Below are positions 32,272 through 41,850 of a stretch of 64,000 bases of DNA, piece by piece. Position 1 is the stretch's first letter. The number at the start of each line of letters is the position of its first letter. A program made the translations under genes and the position numbers. This stretch comes from Polaribacter glomeratus (GTDB lineage: Bacteria > Bacteroidota > Bacteroidia > Flavobacteriales > Flavobacteriaceae), in NCBI RefSeq assembly GCF_002954665.1, contig NZ_MSCM01000001.1:2192290-2256289 (forward strand), read 5' to 3'. The notes below the pieces were generated by a model. It was given only the letters and a program-made list of their open reading frames with translations, was not told the origin of the DNA and ran no database searches.

Positions 32272-33924
32272 TTAAATAGTATCTAAACCCAACTCTTTTA
32301 AATAACCATTATGTTCTTCAAGGGCTTTTGCTGATTTGATTTCTACCTCAACAATTTTTGTATTGACTTCTTTTAAATTAATTATTTTTTCTGCAATTGC
32401 TGTGCTTACGTAGCGTGATATATTTAGGTTGTAATCATTTTTTTCAATTTCTGCCATTGACACTCTACGTGCATAACGTTCTATGTTTTCTGGTCTGTTT
32501 TGATAGGTATCTATGATTTTTTTAATATCATTAGGTGCTTTTGGGTCTAGAACGCCATCTACCTTACCATCACGTAAAGTGTTTTGATTCTTCTCTTTTT
32601 TATAATGCTCACTTGCATTTATAAAGAGTACATCATTATCCTTTTTACATTTTTTTAAGACTAAAATACAAACAGGAATCCCTGTTGAAAAGAATAAATT
32701 AGACGGCATACCAATTACGGTATCTATATGACCATCTTTTAATAATTTAGTTCTTATACGAGCTTCTGCACCTCCTCTAAATAAAACACCGTGAGGTAAA
32801 ATAATTGCCATTGTACCTTCATCACTTAAAAAGTGAAAACCGTGTAATAAAAAAGCAAAATCTGCTGCTGATTTAGGTGCTAAACCATAGTTTTTATAAC
32901 GGAAATTTTCGCCCATTGCTTCTGATGCATCCCAACGTAAACTAAAGGGAGGATTTGCGACAACAGCATCAAAAGTTACTTTTTTAGCGGGATTCATTTC
33001 GTTAAAAACATCCCATTCGTTTTTTAAAGTATCGCCGTGAAATATTTCAAATTCTGAACTTTTTACGCCGTGCAACAACATATTCATACGTGCCAAGTTG
33101 TATGTAGTTATGTTTTTTTCTTGTCCGTAAATTCTGCTAATTGTACCGCCTGCTTTTTCTATTTTATCTTTTACATTTAATAGCAAAGAACCTGAACCAC
33201 ACGTAATATCCAATAATTTATTTAATTTTTTCTTTTTACCTGCTTTTGGGTTTTGACTGTCTAAAGTTACAATTTCTGATAGTATGGTAGACAATTGTTG
33301 TGGTGTATAAAACTCTCCTGCTTTTTTACCTGAACCTGCTGCAAATTGCCCAATTAAATATTCGTAAGCATCGCCCAATGTATCGCTATCGGTGGAAAAA
33401 TCTGCAATACCTTCAGAAATACTTTGAATAATTTTACAAAGTGCTTTATTTCTCTCTGTGTACGTTTTCCCTAGTTTTTCTGAATCTAAATTGATTTCTG
33501 AAAATAAGCCTTTAAAAGAATTTTCAAAAGATTCGTTTTCTATATATTTAAACCCCTTTTGAAGCTCTTTTAATACTTCTTCATCTTGCTTTCTTGCCAG
33601 TTCTGCAATGCTACCCCATAAATAGTTAGGTTCGATAACATAATGCACTTTTCTACGCATTTGTTGTTCAAATGGCACGATGTCATTTGGATTGTCTTTG
33701 TACCAAACTGAAAGTGGTGTACGTTTATCATCTTCTTCTAAATTAGGATAATCTGAACCTAATTCTTTTTTTACTGAACCTTCATAATTATCAGATAAAT
33801 ACCTTAAAAATAAAAATGATAGCATATAATCACGAAAATTATCTGCATTCATTGCACCTCTTAAATCGTTGGCGATATCCCAAAGTGCTTTTCCTAATTG
33901 TTCTTGTTGTTGTTTTGCCGTCAT
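32272..33924 (-). CDS. hsdM: Type I restriction-modification DNA methyltransferase subunit
   Basis: A 550-residue HsdM. The N-terminal helical domain (about 1-165) is followed by the N6-adenine methyltransferase domain. The AdoMet motif reads LLDITCGSGSLLLNV, the catalytic NPPF motif reads VVANPPFSLRWD, and GEFYTPQQLS is the usual type I region. It methylates adenine at the site set by HsdS and is also part of the restriction complex. It is last in the operon hsdR-hsdS-rhuM remnant-hsdM, separated from the remnant by an 82-bp REP-like stretch. It appears intact. Confidence 0.95.
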   Translation of the reverse strand: MTAKQQQEQLGKALWDIANDLRGAMNADNFRDYMLSFLFLRYLSDNYEGSVKKELGSDYPNLEEDDKRTPLSVWYKDNPNDIVPFEQQMRRKVHYVIEPNYLWGSIAELARKQDEEVLKELQKGFKYIENESFENSFKGLFSEINLDSEKLGKTYTERNKALCKIIQSISEGIADFSTDSDTLGDAYEYLIGQFAAGSGKKAGEFYTPQQLSTILSEIVTLDSQNPKAGKKKKLNKLLDITCGSGSLLLNVKDKIEKAGGTISRIYGQEKNITTYNLARMNMLLHGVKSSEFEIFHGDTLKNEWDVFNEMNPAKKVTFDAVVANPPFSLRWDASEAMGENFRYKNYGLAPKSAADFAFLLHGFHFLSDEGTMAIILPHGVLFRGGAEARIRTKLLKDGHIDTVIGMPSNLFFSTGIPVCILVLKKCKKDNDVLFINASEHYKKEKNQNTLRDGKVDGVLDPKAPNDIKKIIDTYQNRPENIERYARRVSMAEIEKNDYNLNISRYVSTAIAEKIINLKEVNTKIVEVEIKSAKALEEHNGYLKELGLDTI

Positions 33925-33940
33925 TATATTTTTTTTTATA

Positions 33941-34006
33941 CAAAGAGCGATGCCCTTTTTGCAAAGGGCGTTACCCTTTATTATTATACTGCACCCTTTC
34001 AGGGCT
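33941..34006. repeat. REP-like GC-rich palindromic element
   Basis: Locally G+C-rich in an AT-rich region: GCCCTTT-TTGC-AAAGGGC hairpin (33952-33969), then GGGCGTTACCC and CACCCTTTCAGGGC. The pattern resembles REP sequences mobilised by REP-associated tyrosine transposases (RAYTs); no RAYT gene is in the window. It starts right where the rhuM-like frame is cut short. Confidence 0.5.
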
Positions 34007-34270
34007 TTAATTTATTATGCATTGCCTTGTGTTGATTGGTTTTTGCATAAATTCGGAAATTCCGAATTTCCTCAAAACATTGGCTTCTACGAGTTCTTCT
34101 TCTTTAAAAATGTTTTTAATATGCTCATTAATGGTAGAAACACTTTTGCCAAAAAGTGTTGCCATTTGTTTTTGCGTAAGCCATACCGTTTCGGCATTAA
34201 AAGAAACGTCTAATTTGGTTTCTCCGTTTTCTGCTTGGTAAATAATTATTTGTGAGTTATTTTCTTCCAT
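34007..34270 (-). pseudogene. Truncated RhuM family gene in the type I R-M operon
   Basis: The 87-residue frame has the N-terminal KilA-N/HTH-like part of RhuM family proteins: IIYQAENGETKLDVSFNAETVWLTQKQMATLFGKSVSTINEHIKNIFKEEEL, then VLRKFGISEFMQKP, after which family homology stops. Intact RhuM proteins have about 330 residues. Here the frame ends nine residues later and a REP-like palindromic sequence follows. It starts two bases after the hsdS stop. RhuM genes are frequent passengers inside type I R-M loci; this one is most likely a remnant, though the short product could still be made. Confidence 0.75.
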
Positions 34271-34272
34271 TT

Positions 34273-35478
34273 TTATAAACTATTAGGAAACAACTGCTGC
34301 ATTAACCCTTTTTTATGCTTTTTTAAGCTTTTTATTTTTGTGGTTTGTGCTTCTATAAAAGCATCTGCACTAGATAAACAATTGGCTATTTTTTGTTGTT
34401 CTTTTGGGTCTTTGGGAATATATATTACCATCTCTGACAATGTAGATTTTACAATATAAGGAGTGTTGCCTTCCTTTTTTTCTATTGAAATCCTCTTACT
34501 TAAATTATGTTCTAAATAATATTTCAAATAAATAATATTTTCATCGAAATCATCAAGAACATATGTTCTTTGATATGCGTTAAATTTGCCTTTATAATAA
34601 TGAATGTAGCCTACATTTGCTCCGTTACCAGAAACTAATAAAGCTTCAGTATCAAAAGCAAAATCATCAATTCTATAGAAGTTTTTTGCACAAGTATAAA
34701 ATCTATATTTTCCATTTTCAATCATTGCATTTGCATCTAATCTACCCGTAGTTATTGCACAAATATCGCCAAGCTCTTTCTCTTCCCAATCCCCATCATT
34801 CTCAAACTCTGGAAAACGAAATTGTGGTTTGGTTTCTCCATTTGCAGGAAATAGTTGTTGTAATAAACCTTTTTTGTGGTCTTTTAAATTTTCTAGTTTA
34901 TCTGTTTCTGCTGTTATTAAAGTATCTAATGAGGATAGACAATTGGCTATTTTCTGTTGTTCTTTGCTTTCAATCTTTGGGTATATAAATGAGATTTTTT
35001 TTATTAATGAAGAACTTAAATTTTTCTGACCACCTTCATTACTTATTTTTCTAATTTCCTCATAACGTGATGATAAATTTTGAAATACGAATTCGATATT
35101 CATTCCTTTTTTCAAAGAAATTGCTGCACAAGCTTGATTTATTGCTGCTTTAATATCTAAAATAGCAACTTTCCCTCTAGTTTTACCTTGACCATACATC
35201 GCCATTAAAATCGTACCTATTGGGTATAATTTGGTGGAAGAGTTATTTAAGCCTAGTTCTGTTATAAATTCATTAGCTATTTTAATTTTGTTGTACTCAA
35301 TTAGAGTAGTTGAAATCCAAGGAATGTCTCCATTCCAATATTCTGGTTTTGAACGGCTAGGTGTACCTCCTGAAGATACAGAGCTAATTTTTTCAATAGT
35401 TGAATCTATCCATACCCCATCATTTTTAAATTCAGGAAACCTTAACTCAGGAACTAATATTTGTTTTTCTTTATTCAT
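34273..35478 (-). CDS. hsdS: Type I restriction-modification specificity subunit
   Basis: A 401-residue HsdS with the usual two target-recognition domains and two conserved helical regions. TRD1 follows PELRFPEFKNDGVWIDSTIEKISS and ends in the central coil IANCLSSLDTLITAETDKLENLKDHKKGLLQQLFP. TRD2 follows FRFPEFENDGDWEEKELGDI and ends in the matching coil IANCLSSADAFIEAQTTKIKSLKKHKKGLMQQLFP. The internal repeat is typical and allows domain swapping. Its start overlaps the hsdR stop by 8 bp. The recognised DNA site is bipartite; its sequence cannot be told from this. Confidence 0.94.
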   Translation of the reverse strand: MNKEKQILVPELRFPEFKNDGVWIDSTIEKISSVSSGGTPSRSKPEYWNGDIPWISTTLIEYNKIKIANEFITELGLNNSSTKLYPIGTILMAMYGQGKTRGKVAILDIKAAINQACAAISLKKGMNIEFVFQNLSSRYEEIRKISNEGGQKNLSSSLIKKISFIYPKIESKEQQKIANCLSSLDTLITAETDKLENLKDHKKGLLQQLFPANGETKPQFRFPEFENDGDWEEKELGDICAITTGRLDANAMIENGKYRFYTCAKNFYRIDDFAFDTEALLVSGNGANVGYIHYYKGKFNAYQRTYVLDDFDENIIYLKYYLEHNLSKRISIEKKEGNTPYIVKSTLSEMVIYIPKDPKEQQKIANCLSSADAFIEAQTTKIKSLKKHKKGLMQQLFPNSL

Positions 35479-38452
35479 AAGCGTTTAATCCTGCTATTTC
35501 ACGCCCTTGGGCAAGTTTATTTAATAAGGGTACTAATTCTGTCATTAAGGCTTTTTCTTTTACGCTTCGGTCTTTCCAACCTAAGTCTAATGGTGCTAAT
35601 AAATCGGTTAGTTTTTCGCCATCAAAAATCATTCGGTTTAGTATTTCATCCATAAAAGCGTTTAGGCTTAAAGCTGTAATGCCTTGTTTGTCTGCAATGG
35701 TTTGTATTTCTTTTGCAGCTTTTTCGTCTTTAAATTTTTGGTAGCCTGCTATAATTTCTTTTTCGCTTCGTTTTTCGCCTATTTTTAGGTCATTTATATA
35801 CGCTATGATGCCTTCACTCTCGTCCATTAAATTGGCACTTGAGCTTATTAGGTTTATCACTTCTTGGCGTGTCATTTTATGTTTGCTGCTTGGGCTGTTG
35901 TTCAAGTTTTTGGCTACTAAACCCATAATGTAATCGTAATCTATAATTGCAGAAGAAAAGAGTACAAATTCAAAATCTAATTGTTGTACATCTTTAGGTG
36001 CGTCTTTTTTGTTTTGTTCGGCTTGCAAACGTTTGGCAGTATCTAAATACACCGATTTAAAAGAACGTAAATCATCCGTAGGTAATAACACCTCAATCGT
36101 TTCTGTTTGTGTATCGTTTAAGTCTGTATATTGGTCTAATTGTGTTTTATAACGCTGTACTTCTTTAAACGCATTTATAAAACCTGCACGTGCTTCATCG
36201 CCTTTTAAATTGCTTACTTCGGATGGTGAACAGGCTAAACCTTTTGCTTGCATAAATTGGGTGAGTTGCGCTACCGCTTCTTGATATTTTTCAATTACTT
36301 TAGGTGCTGCATCTACCAACCAAATTTCTTTTGCTTTTTCTATTTTAGCACCAGAAAAACGAATCATTGCTTTGTTTACTTCTTCTTCTTGGTCTCTAAA
36401 TACTAAAATATTACCATAGGGTTTGGTATCGTTTATAACTCTATTGGTACGTGAATAGGCTTGTATTAAACCGTGGTATTTTAAATTTTTATCAACATAT
36501 AAGGTGTTTAGATATTTAGAATCGAAACCCGTTAATAACATCTCTACAACAATTAATACATCAATTTTATTTTTGTATGCATAATCCGCATTGGTATATT
36601 TTTGGTCTTTGATACGTTGCTGCACATCTTGGTAATATAAATCGAAATCTGCAATTCTATGATTTGTATTGTACTGGGTGTTATAGTCTGCAATAATGGT
36701 TTTTAAGGCTTCTTTTTTTACATTAGGCTCAATTTCATTGTCTGCTTTTTCTTGAGGTAAATCTTCTTGTAATTGTTTTACATCTGTATTGCCTTCTGCA
36801 GGTGGCGAAAATACACAGGCTATTTGTAAGGGTTTATAATCTGGATTGATCGCTGCATATTCTCTTTGATTTTGTTGGAATAAATGATAGTATTCTATGG
36901 CATCAGAAATAGAAGACGTTGCTAAAATTGCATTAAATCTTTTTTGATGCGTAGCTTTATCGTGCTTTTTCATAATGGCATCAATGACTGCCATTTTATG
37001 ACTTAAACTCGTTAGGTCTGGTTGTTTATTGCCATTAAAATAGTCGATATGGAAACGCAATACATTTTTATCTTCTATTGCATTGGTAATGGTATAGGCG
37101 TGTAATTCTTTTTGAAAAACGTCTTCTGTAGTTTTATAGGATGCTGTTTCTCCTTCAATCGTTTTATAGGTTGCATTTTCCTCAAAAATAGGTGTTCCTG
37201 TAAATCCGAATAGTTGCGCTTTAGGGAAAAATTCTACAATTGCTTTATGATTTTCGCCAAATTGTGAACGGTGGCATTCATCAAAAATAAATACGACACG
37301 TTTGTCTTTTAAAGGCTCTAAATGTTCAATATAATTTTTATCGTTTTTAGTGTCTAAGGCTAACCCTAATTTTTGAATTGTTGTAACAATTACCTTGTCT
37401 GCATAATCTGTAGACAACATTCTTTTTACCAATGTTTTTGTATTGGTATTTTCTTCTACACTACCTTCTTGAAATTTATTAAACTCCTCTCTTGTTTGTC
37501 TGTCTAAATCTTTTCTATCTACAACAAATAAACATTTTTCAATAGCATCATTGTCTTTTAAAAGCGTAGATGCCTTAAATGAGGTTAGTGTTTTTCCGCT
37601 TCCTGTAGTGTGCCAAATATAGCCGTTTCCTCTGTCTTGTTCTATGCAGTCTACAATCGCTTTTACTGCGTAAATTTGATACGGGCGCATGACCAATATT
37701 TTCTGCTCTGTTTCTACCAACACCATATAGCGACTAATCATTTCGCCTAGTGTACATTTAGCTAGAAATTTATCTGTAAAATCGTCTAAGTGGTTTATTT
37801 TAGAATTGTCTTCTTTTGCCAAGGTATAGACAGGTAAAAACTGCTCGTCTGCATTAAATGCAAAATGTTTGTTATTGTTGTTAGAAAAGTAAAAGGTTCT
37901 TGTTTTATTGCTTACTATAAATAATTGCATGAAACACATTAGCGAATTGGAATATCCGTTACCAGCATCATTTTTATAGTCTACAATTTGTTGCATTGCA
38001 CGATTAGGACTAATCTCTAAAGTTTTTAGCTCTATTTGCACAACTGGCACGCCGTTAATTAATAAAATAACATCATATCTATGATTGCTATTTTGGGTAT
38101 TCATACGAAGTTGATTTATTACTTCAAAATCATTTTTACACCAATCTTTTATATTTACTAACGTGTAATGTAATGGTGTATCATCTTCTCTTATAAATGT
38201 ATTTCTTTTTCTTAAATGATTAGAAGCTTTAAATACATCTGGGTTTATTATTTCAGTTAGTAATTTATCAAATTCACTATCCGTTAATTTTACCCTGTTT
38301 AGGGATTCAAACTTCTGTCTGAAATTTAATTCTAGTGCACTTCTATCTCGTATATCTTTACGATAGGTGTATTTTAGGTCTTGCAGTTTACCTACAAGTC
38401 CGTATTCTATATCTGCTTCTTTTGCACTATGGTTTTGTTGTTCTTTTGTCAT
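35471..38452 (-). CDS. hsdR: Type I restriction endonuclease/translocase subunit
   Basis: A 993-residue HsdR. The N-terminal PD-(D/E)xK nuclease shows YDVILLINGVPVVQIELKT (D...ELK). The SF2 motor domain shows Walker A HTTGSGKTLTSF, the DECHRSQFGE Walker B box, FGFTGTP motif III and the QAYSRTNR motif VI. A C-terminal helical region binds the methyltransferase core. It cleaves unmodified DNA after ATP-driven translocation. It is the first gene of the operon hsdR-hsdS-rhuM remnant-hsdM, so restriction is encoded before modification, which raises the question of how methylation is established first after transfer. Confidence 0.96.
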   Translation of the reverse strand: MTKEQQNHSAKEADIEYGLVGKLQDLKYTYRKDIRDRSALELNFRQKFESLNRVKLTDSEFDKLLTEIINPDVFKASNHLRKRNTFIREDDTPLHYTLVNIKDWCKNDFEVINQLRMNTQNSNHRYDVILLINGVPVVQIELKTLEISPNRAMQQIVDYKNDAGNGYSNSLMCFMQLFIVSNKTRTFYFSNNNNKHFAFNADEQFLPVYTLAKEDNSKINHLDDFTDKFLAKCTLGEMISRYMVLVETEQKILVMRPYQIYAVKAIVDCIEQDRGNGYIWHTTGSGKTLTSFKASTLLKDNDAIEKCLFVVDRKDLDRQTREEFNKFQEGSVEENTNTKTLVKRMLSTDYADKVIVTTIQKLGLALDTKNDKNYIEHLEPLKDKRVVFIFDECHRSQFGENHKAIVEFFPKAQLFGFTGTPIFEENATYKTIEGETASYKTTEDVFQKELHAYTITNAIEDKNVLRFHIDYFNGNKQPDLTSLSHKMAVIDAIMKKHDKATHQKRFNAILATSSISDAIEYYHLFQQNQREYAAINPDYKPLQIACVFSPPAEGNTDVKQLQEDLPQEKADNEIEPNVKKEALKTIIADYNTQYNTNHRIADFDLYYQDVQQRIKDQKYTNADYAYKNKIDVLIVVEMLLTGFDSKYLNTLYVDKNLKYHGLIQAYSRTNRVINDTKPYGNILVFRDQEEEVNKAMIRFSGAKIEKAKEIWLVDAAPKVIEKYQEAVAQLTQFMQAKGLACSPSEVSNLKGDEARAGFINAFKEVQRYKTQLDQYTDLNDTQTETIEVLLPTDDLRSFKSVYLDTAKRLQAEQNKKDAPKDVQQLDFEFVLFSSAIIDYDYIMGLVAKNLNNSPSSKHKMTRQEVINLISSSANLMDESEGIIAYINDLKIGEKRSEKEIIAGYQKFKDEKAAKEIQTIADKQGITALSLNAFMDEILNRMIFDGEKLTDLLAPLDLGWKDRSVKEKALMTELVPLLNKLAQGREIAGLNAYE

Positions 38453-38524
38453 TGGTACTTTAGCAATTTTGAGTTTATAAAAATAGGAATCTTTTTAAGA
38501 TATTCTTCAATCAAACTATTTTAA

Positions 38525-39505
38525 TTACTGAATAAATCTTCTAAAAAAATCTTCTAGGTCGCAATTATACAAACCTTCTTGTTTTAACTCTTCGTCTGTC
38601 TTACCATTTGTCATATCCCAAATTTTTGCGTTGATATCAAGTTCTAAAAAGTATTTTTCTTTTTTTTGCATTATTGAGACCGCATTAGAACTGATGTCTG
38701 GAACCACAATGATACTTAAACCCCTAAGAGCCTCTAACTTTAGATTTGTTAACCCGTTAATACCTGCGTAAGACAACCAAGTATATTTAGGTAAAATAAT
38801 TGAGGAAATTACTGCGGTCTTTTCACTCTCCACTAATATTATTGGTTTGCTTTTATACTCCGGCAATCCAAGTAAATGCTCTCCAAATAAGCAACTATAA
38901 TATCCATCTTTTTTTAAGTACGGAACTTTAAAATTATCCGTTCTTTTTCCGTTTTTATCATAATAACTGACCTTCCCTTTTTGAACTTTATTCTTCTTAT
39001 TGATAGACCAAAAGACTGCACCCCTATCTTTACTTGTACCCAATTTATATAACTGTTTTACATATTCCTTGTCTTTTTCTCCGTATGTCTTACAAATGTA
39101 TGTCAATAGGTTATTCTCGGGTTGCATTCTCATATACGCATCAACTACCTTGTTTTCAACGTATTTCATTGCAATATCCTCGTTTTTAGCACTTGTATCA
39201 CAATGTATTCCATGCTTGTCCGCCGATTGTCCTCCATTTGAGTAGGACAAACCGAGGACAGATGAAACAAACTTAGATTGGATACTATCCCATTCATATT
39301 TACCATTATTTTCGTCAACATATTGCGTAGGTGGCAATGTTGTTTGTCCGCAGGAATGGCAGTATCCAAAAACATCTCTTAACCCAACATAATTTACAAA
39401 CTTGCCATCCTTATTTGATTTTGCACAACACGGAGTTAAAATTTTAAAATTTCTTCGATTCTTAAACTTTAATTTTAACTCGACTTTTTTTAGTTTTATT
39501 TTCAT
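38525..39505 (-). CDS. Toprim/zinc-ribbon replication protein, DUF6371-like
   Basis: A 326-residue protein. The N-terminus has a zinc ribbon (TPCCAKSNKDGKF...FGYCHSCGQTTLPP), as in primases. The C-terminal half (about 215-300) has a Toprim-like core: KPIILVESEKTAVISSI with the conserved Glu, then SYAGINGLTNLKLEALRGLSIIVVPDISSNAVSIM where an Asp and a degenerate DxD-like position are seen. This matches DUF6371-type proteins of Bacteroidota elements. It probably helps to start replication of the excised element, together with the neighbouring DUF3987 protein. Direct primase activity is not established. Confidence 0.75.
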   Translation of the reverse strand: MKIKLKKVELKLKFKNRRNFKILTPCCAKSNKDGKFVNYVGLRDVFGYCHSCGQTTLPPTQYVDENNGKYEWDSIQSKFVSSVLGLSYSNGGQSADKHGIHCDTSAKNEDIAMKYVENKVVDAYMRMQPENNLLTYICKTYGEKDKEYVKQLYKLGTSKDRGAVFWSINKKNKVQKGKVSYYDKNGKRTDNFKVPYLKKDGYYSCLFGEHLLGLPEYKSKPIILVESEKTAVISSIILPKYTWLSYAGINGLTNLKLEALRGLSIIVVPDISSNAVSIMQKKEKYFLELDINAKIWDMTNGKTDEELKQEGLYNCDLEDFFRRFIQ

Positions 39506-39561
39506 AATGGAAACTCGAAACTTAACCTAATATTAATTATAAACATAATGCTAACAAGTAC

Positions 39562-40893
39562 TTAAAACAACTTACTGTTTTGGTTTCCAGTTTCCTGTTT
39601 CTCCAAAATTTTATTCCAATGTTTGGAAACTGTACCTTTCGGAACTTTAGTAATATCTACAACTGATTTTTGTAGCGCATTATTTTTTATTGCAGTTTTT
39701 ATTATTTCATCTAAACTTGGCTCATTGCTTGATTTGTGATAATTTTCGTTCAATATAATTTTAAAGTTACATAAAAAATACTCATTTACTATTATTGCTA
39801 ATTCAACGGTCTCTAGATCTAATTTTTTAGTATAATCCATATCTTTAGAAATTTTCATCAGATGTAGCACTAAACTCAATTTATGAATTGAAATTTGCAT
39901 CTTAGCATGATACTCCTTTAAAATTTTTCCAGCAGTCTCTTTTCTGTTTATCAACTCTTGGGTGTACTCAAACATTCTATCTTCTGCTTGTTCCGTCAAA
40001 TCAATTTTAAATTTCTTAATAATCTCCTCCTTTTTCTCACTTTGATTTTTGTATTGAAGAATGTTAGAAATTAGTAAATTGTAATCTGCAACTACTTTTT
40101 TTGAAATGACACCTCTAATTAATTTATTATTTTCTACTAACTTGGGCGTAAACAATTGTCTATCTATAAAACCACTCTCTAAATTACCATTGGCAAAAAG
40201 TTTTGGTACAAATTCATTTTGGATACCTCCTAATAAATTTGGGTATGTCTCTTTAATCCTAAAACTTTTGGTTGTTTTTCTACCTACGTCAACATAAGCA
40301 TTTGTATAACCTTGAAGCAAAAAAGTTCTCCATTCTACACCATCTCTACTATTAGAATTACCCATTTTCTCAATTAAAGTATATACTTCATCAATATAAA
40401 TTCCTACAGCATTTGGGTTTTCACTATGAGTTTTATGAACTGCTTCAATTGTTGAATTTTGCAGAAGAATTTGTTTTCTAGTAGGCTCATCATCAACTTC
40501 TGAATTATAATCTTTTACCATACTACAATAGTTATCGTAGCTTTCATCATCTTCATTTACTAAAGGACTTGTTGCCAATTTTAATGCTTCTGACTTAGTG
40601 TCTCCCCTACTACCTACAATTGTAAAATAAAGATTTGCGTAATTTTTATATCCTAGAGATTCAATAAAAAATGTCAACCCCATAGAAGTGCTTACAGAAA
40701 ACAACATTGCACTTAACAAATATTCTTTTGGAACTCTTTTATAAATGAACGCTTCATTAATTAAATCTGAATACTCAGGCGGAATAGAAACTAAAATTTT
40801 ATTCAGTGCTAAAATAGATTTCTCCCTTTGGGTCAAAATTAATTCATCTAGCTTTCTTTCAATAGAACCTTTTGAGTTTATCATGTCTTTCAA
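39562..40893 (-). CDS. DUF3987 family replication protein
   Basis: A 443-residue protein of the DUF3987 group, found with primase-like genes in Bacteroidota integrative elements. A degenerate P-loop, IVGSRGDTKSEALK, occurs near residue 92, and YIDEVYTLIEKMGNSNSRDGVEWRTFLLQGYTNAYVDVGRKT contains a Walker-B-like hydrophobic stretch with Asp-Glu. The C-terminus (VVDITKVPKGTVSKHWNKIL) looks like a small helix-turn-helix. It is preceded by the RHH protein gene (2-bp gap) and followed by the Toprim gene. It may act as a helicase-like partner; the exact role is not known. Confidence 0.78.
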   Translation of the reverse strand: MKDMINSKGSIERKLDELILTQREKSILALNKILVSIPPEYSDLINEAFIYKRVPKEYLLSAMLFSVSTSMGLTFFIESLGYKNYANLYFTIVGSRGDTKSEALKLATSPLVNEDDESYDNYCSMVKDYNSEVDDEPTRKQILLQNSTIEAVHKTHSENPNAVGIYIDEVYTLIEKMGNSNSRDGVEWRTFLLQGYTNAYVDVGRKTTKSFRIKETYPNLLGGIQNEFVPKLFANGNLESGFIDRQLFTPKLVENNKLIRGVISKKVVADYNLLISNILQYKNQSEKKEEIIKKFKIDLTEQAEDRMFEYTQELINRKETAGKILKEYHAKMQISIHKLSLVLHLMKISKDMDYTKKLDLETVELAIIVNEYFLCNFKIILNENYHKSSNEPSLDEIIKTAIKNNALQKSVVDITKVPKGTVSKHWNKILEKQETGNQNSKLF

Positions 40894-40895
40894 GA

Positions 40896-41459
40896 TTAAA
40901 TTGTTATTGATTTACTACCTAGATCCTCTTTAAAAATAAACTTTGTCAATAAAGAAAAATCAAAGCCACCTGAATAGTACATTGCAAAATTTAGACGATA
41001 AGTAGTTGAATAATCACTTTGAATTTCTTTAATTAAATCAACAAAAACCTTATTAAATTCATCTTTGAGTTCTTGCAACATAAGATCACTAAAATACACT
41101 TTGAGAATGGTGTTTTTTAATTCAACTAATTCGACCTTGCCAAATTTAAGTAGCCTAGTATCTCTCTGGTCATACATCCAAATAATTAATTTAAAAAATT
41201 CAATGGAATGCACAACATCAATGTTGTTGTCCTCAAATTCCCCATAAGAAATCAAAGTACCGACCTTACTTTCACTTTCTGTAATTTGATTATTAAAATG
41301 GTTTGTAACCCCTTCCTTTTCGCTATTTTCTGGCGCAGCGAAGTGTTGCTCTAAAATTGTTCTAGATAGTTCCGAAACAGAAATATTTTTCATTTCTGAA
41401 ATTTCAGATAGTTTATCACTTAAACTATCTGAAATTCTAATACTTATTTTCCTCTTCAT
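40896..41459 (-). CDS. Ribbon-helix-helix protein of element B
   Basis: A 187-residue protein whose first ~45 residues (KRKISIRISDSLSDKLSEISEMKNISVSELSRTILEQHF) form a typical ribbon-helix-helix DNA-binding domain. The remaining ~140 residues have no recognised family but are predicted helical (FEDNNIDVVHSIEFFKLIIWMYDQRDTRLL and LQELKDEFNKVFVDLIKEI). Its start overlaps the Xis-like stop by four bases, so translation is coupled. It may regulate the element B operon or act as an accessory protein in replication or partition. Function is inferred from the domain and position only. Confidence 0.75.
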   Translation of the reverse strand: MKRKISIRISDSLSDKLSEISEMKNISVSELSRTILEQHFAAPENSEKEGVTNHFNNQITESESKVGTLISYGEFEDNNIDVVHSIEFFKLIIWMYDQRDTRLLKFGKVELVELKNTILKVYFSDLMLQELKDEFNKVFVDLIKEIQSDYSTTYRLNFAMYYSGGFDFSLLTKFIFKEDLGSKSITI

Positions 41460-41755
41460 GAGGCTGAATTGATTTTAATTAGACTGTTCAATAACTCTTG
41501 TCGATTAAATCTAATTTTATTACCAATTCGATAGGCAGAAATAACACCTTTTTTTCTCCAATCGTATAACGTAGGTAATGTAACCTTCAAAATATTTACA
41601 GCTTCTTTACTGGTAATAAATTCTGGCTCTTGTTTGGATTTTAAATCCTTCATAAATTCTGCAAGTACCTCGCTGATATGTCTTGTAACATTGTCTGAAA
41701 TCTCATTTTTAAAGTCCTCCGCTGAGACATCTTGCACTTGAATTAACTGCTTCAT
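41456..41755 (-). CDS. Excisionase-like helix-turn-helix protein, element B
   Basis: A 99-residue protein with a C-terminal MerR/excisionase-type winged helix (about residues 45-95): EFITSKEAVNILKVTLPTLYDWRKKGVISAYRIGNKIRFNRQELLNSL. It is clearly related to the element A protein at 27478-27771. It is the first gene of the Xis-RHH-DUF3987-Toprim run. A strong inverted repeat (41802-41826) with an extra half-site lies 47 bp upstream and is probably its promoter-proximal operator. It may promote excision of element B, or control its replication genes. Confidence 0.8.
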   Translation of the reverse strand: MKQLIQVQDVSAEDFKNEISDNVTRHISEVLAEFMKDLKSKQEPEFITSKEAVNILKVTLPTLYDWRKKGVISAYRIGNKIRFNRQELLNSLIKINSAS

Positions 41756-41801
41756 AATATTATATATTTAATTTATGAAACAAAACTCAATTTAGGATTC
41801 A

Positions 41802-41826
41802 TTTAGGAAAAATGCATTTTCCTAAA
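41802..41826. promoter_or_regulatory. Operator-like inverted repeat before the element B xis-like gene
   Basis: TTTAGGAAAA (41802-41811), five bases, TTTTCCTAAA (41817-41826), a perfect 10-bp inverted repeat, with an additional half-site TTTAGGA at 41791-41797. It lies 47 bp upstream of the Xis-like start. There is no T-run, so an operator is favoured. Confidence 0.5.
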
Positions 41827-41850
41827 CTTTATTTAAAAGCATAAAGTAGG

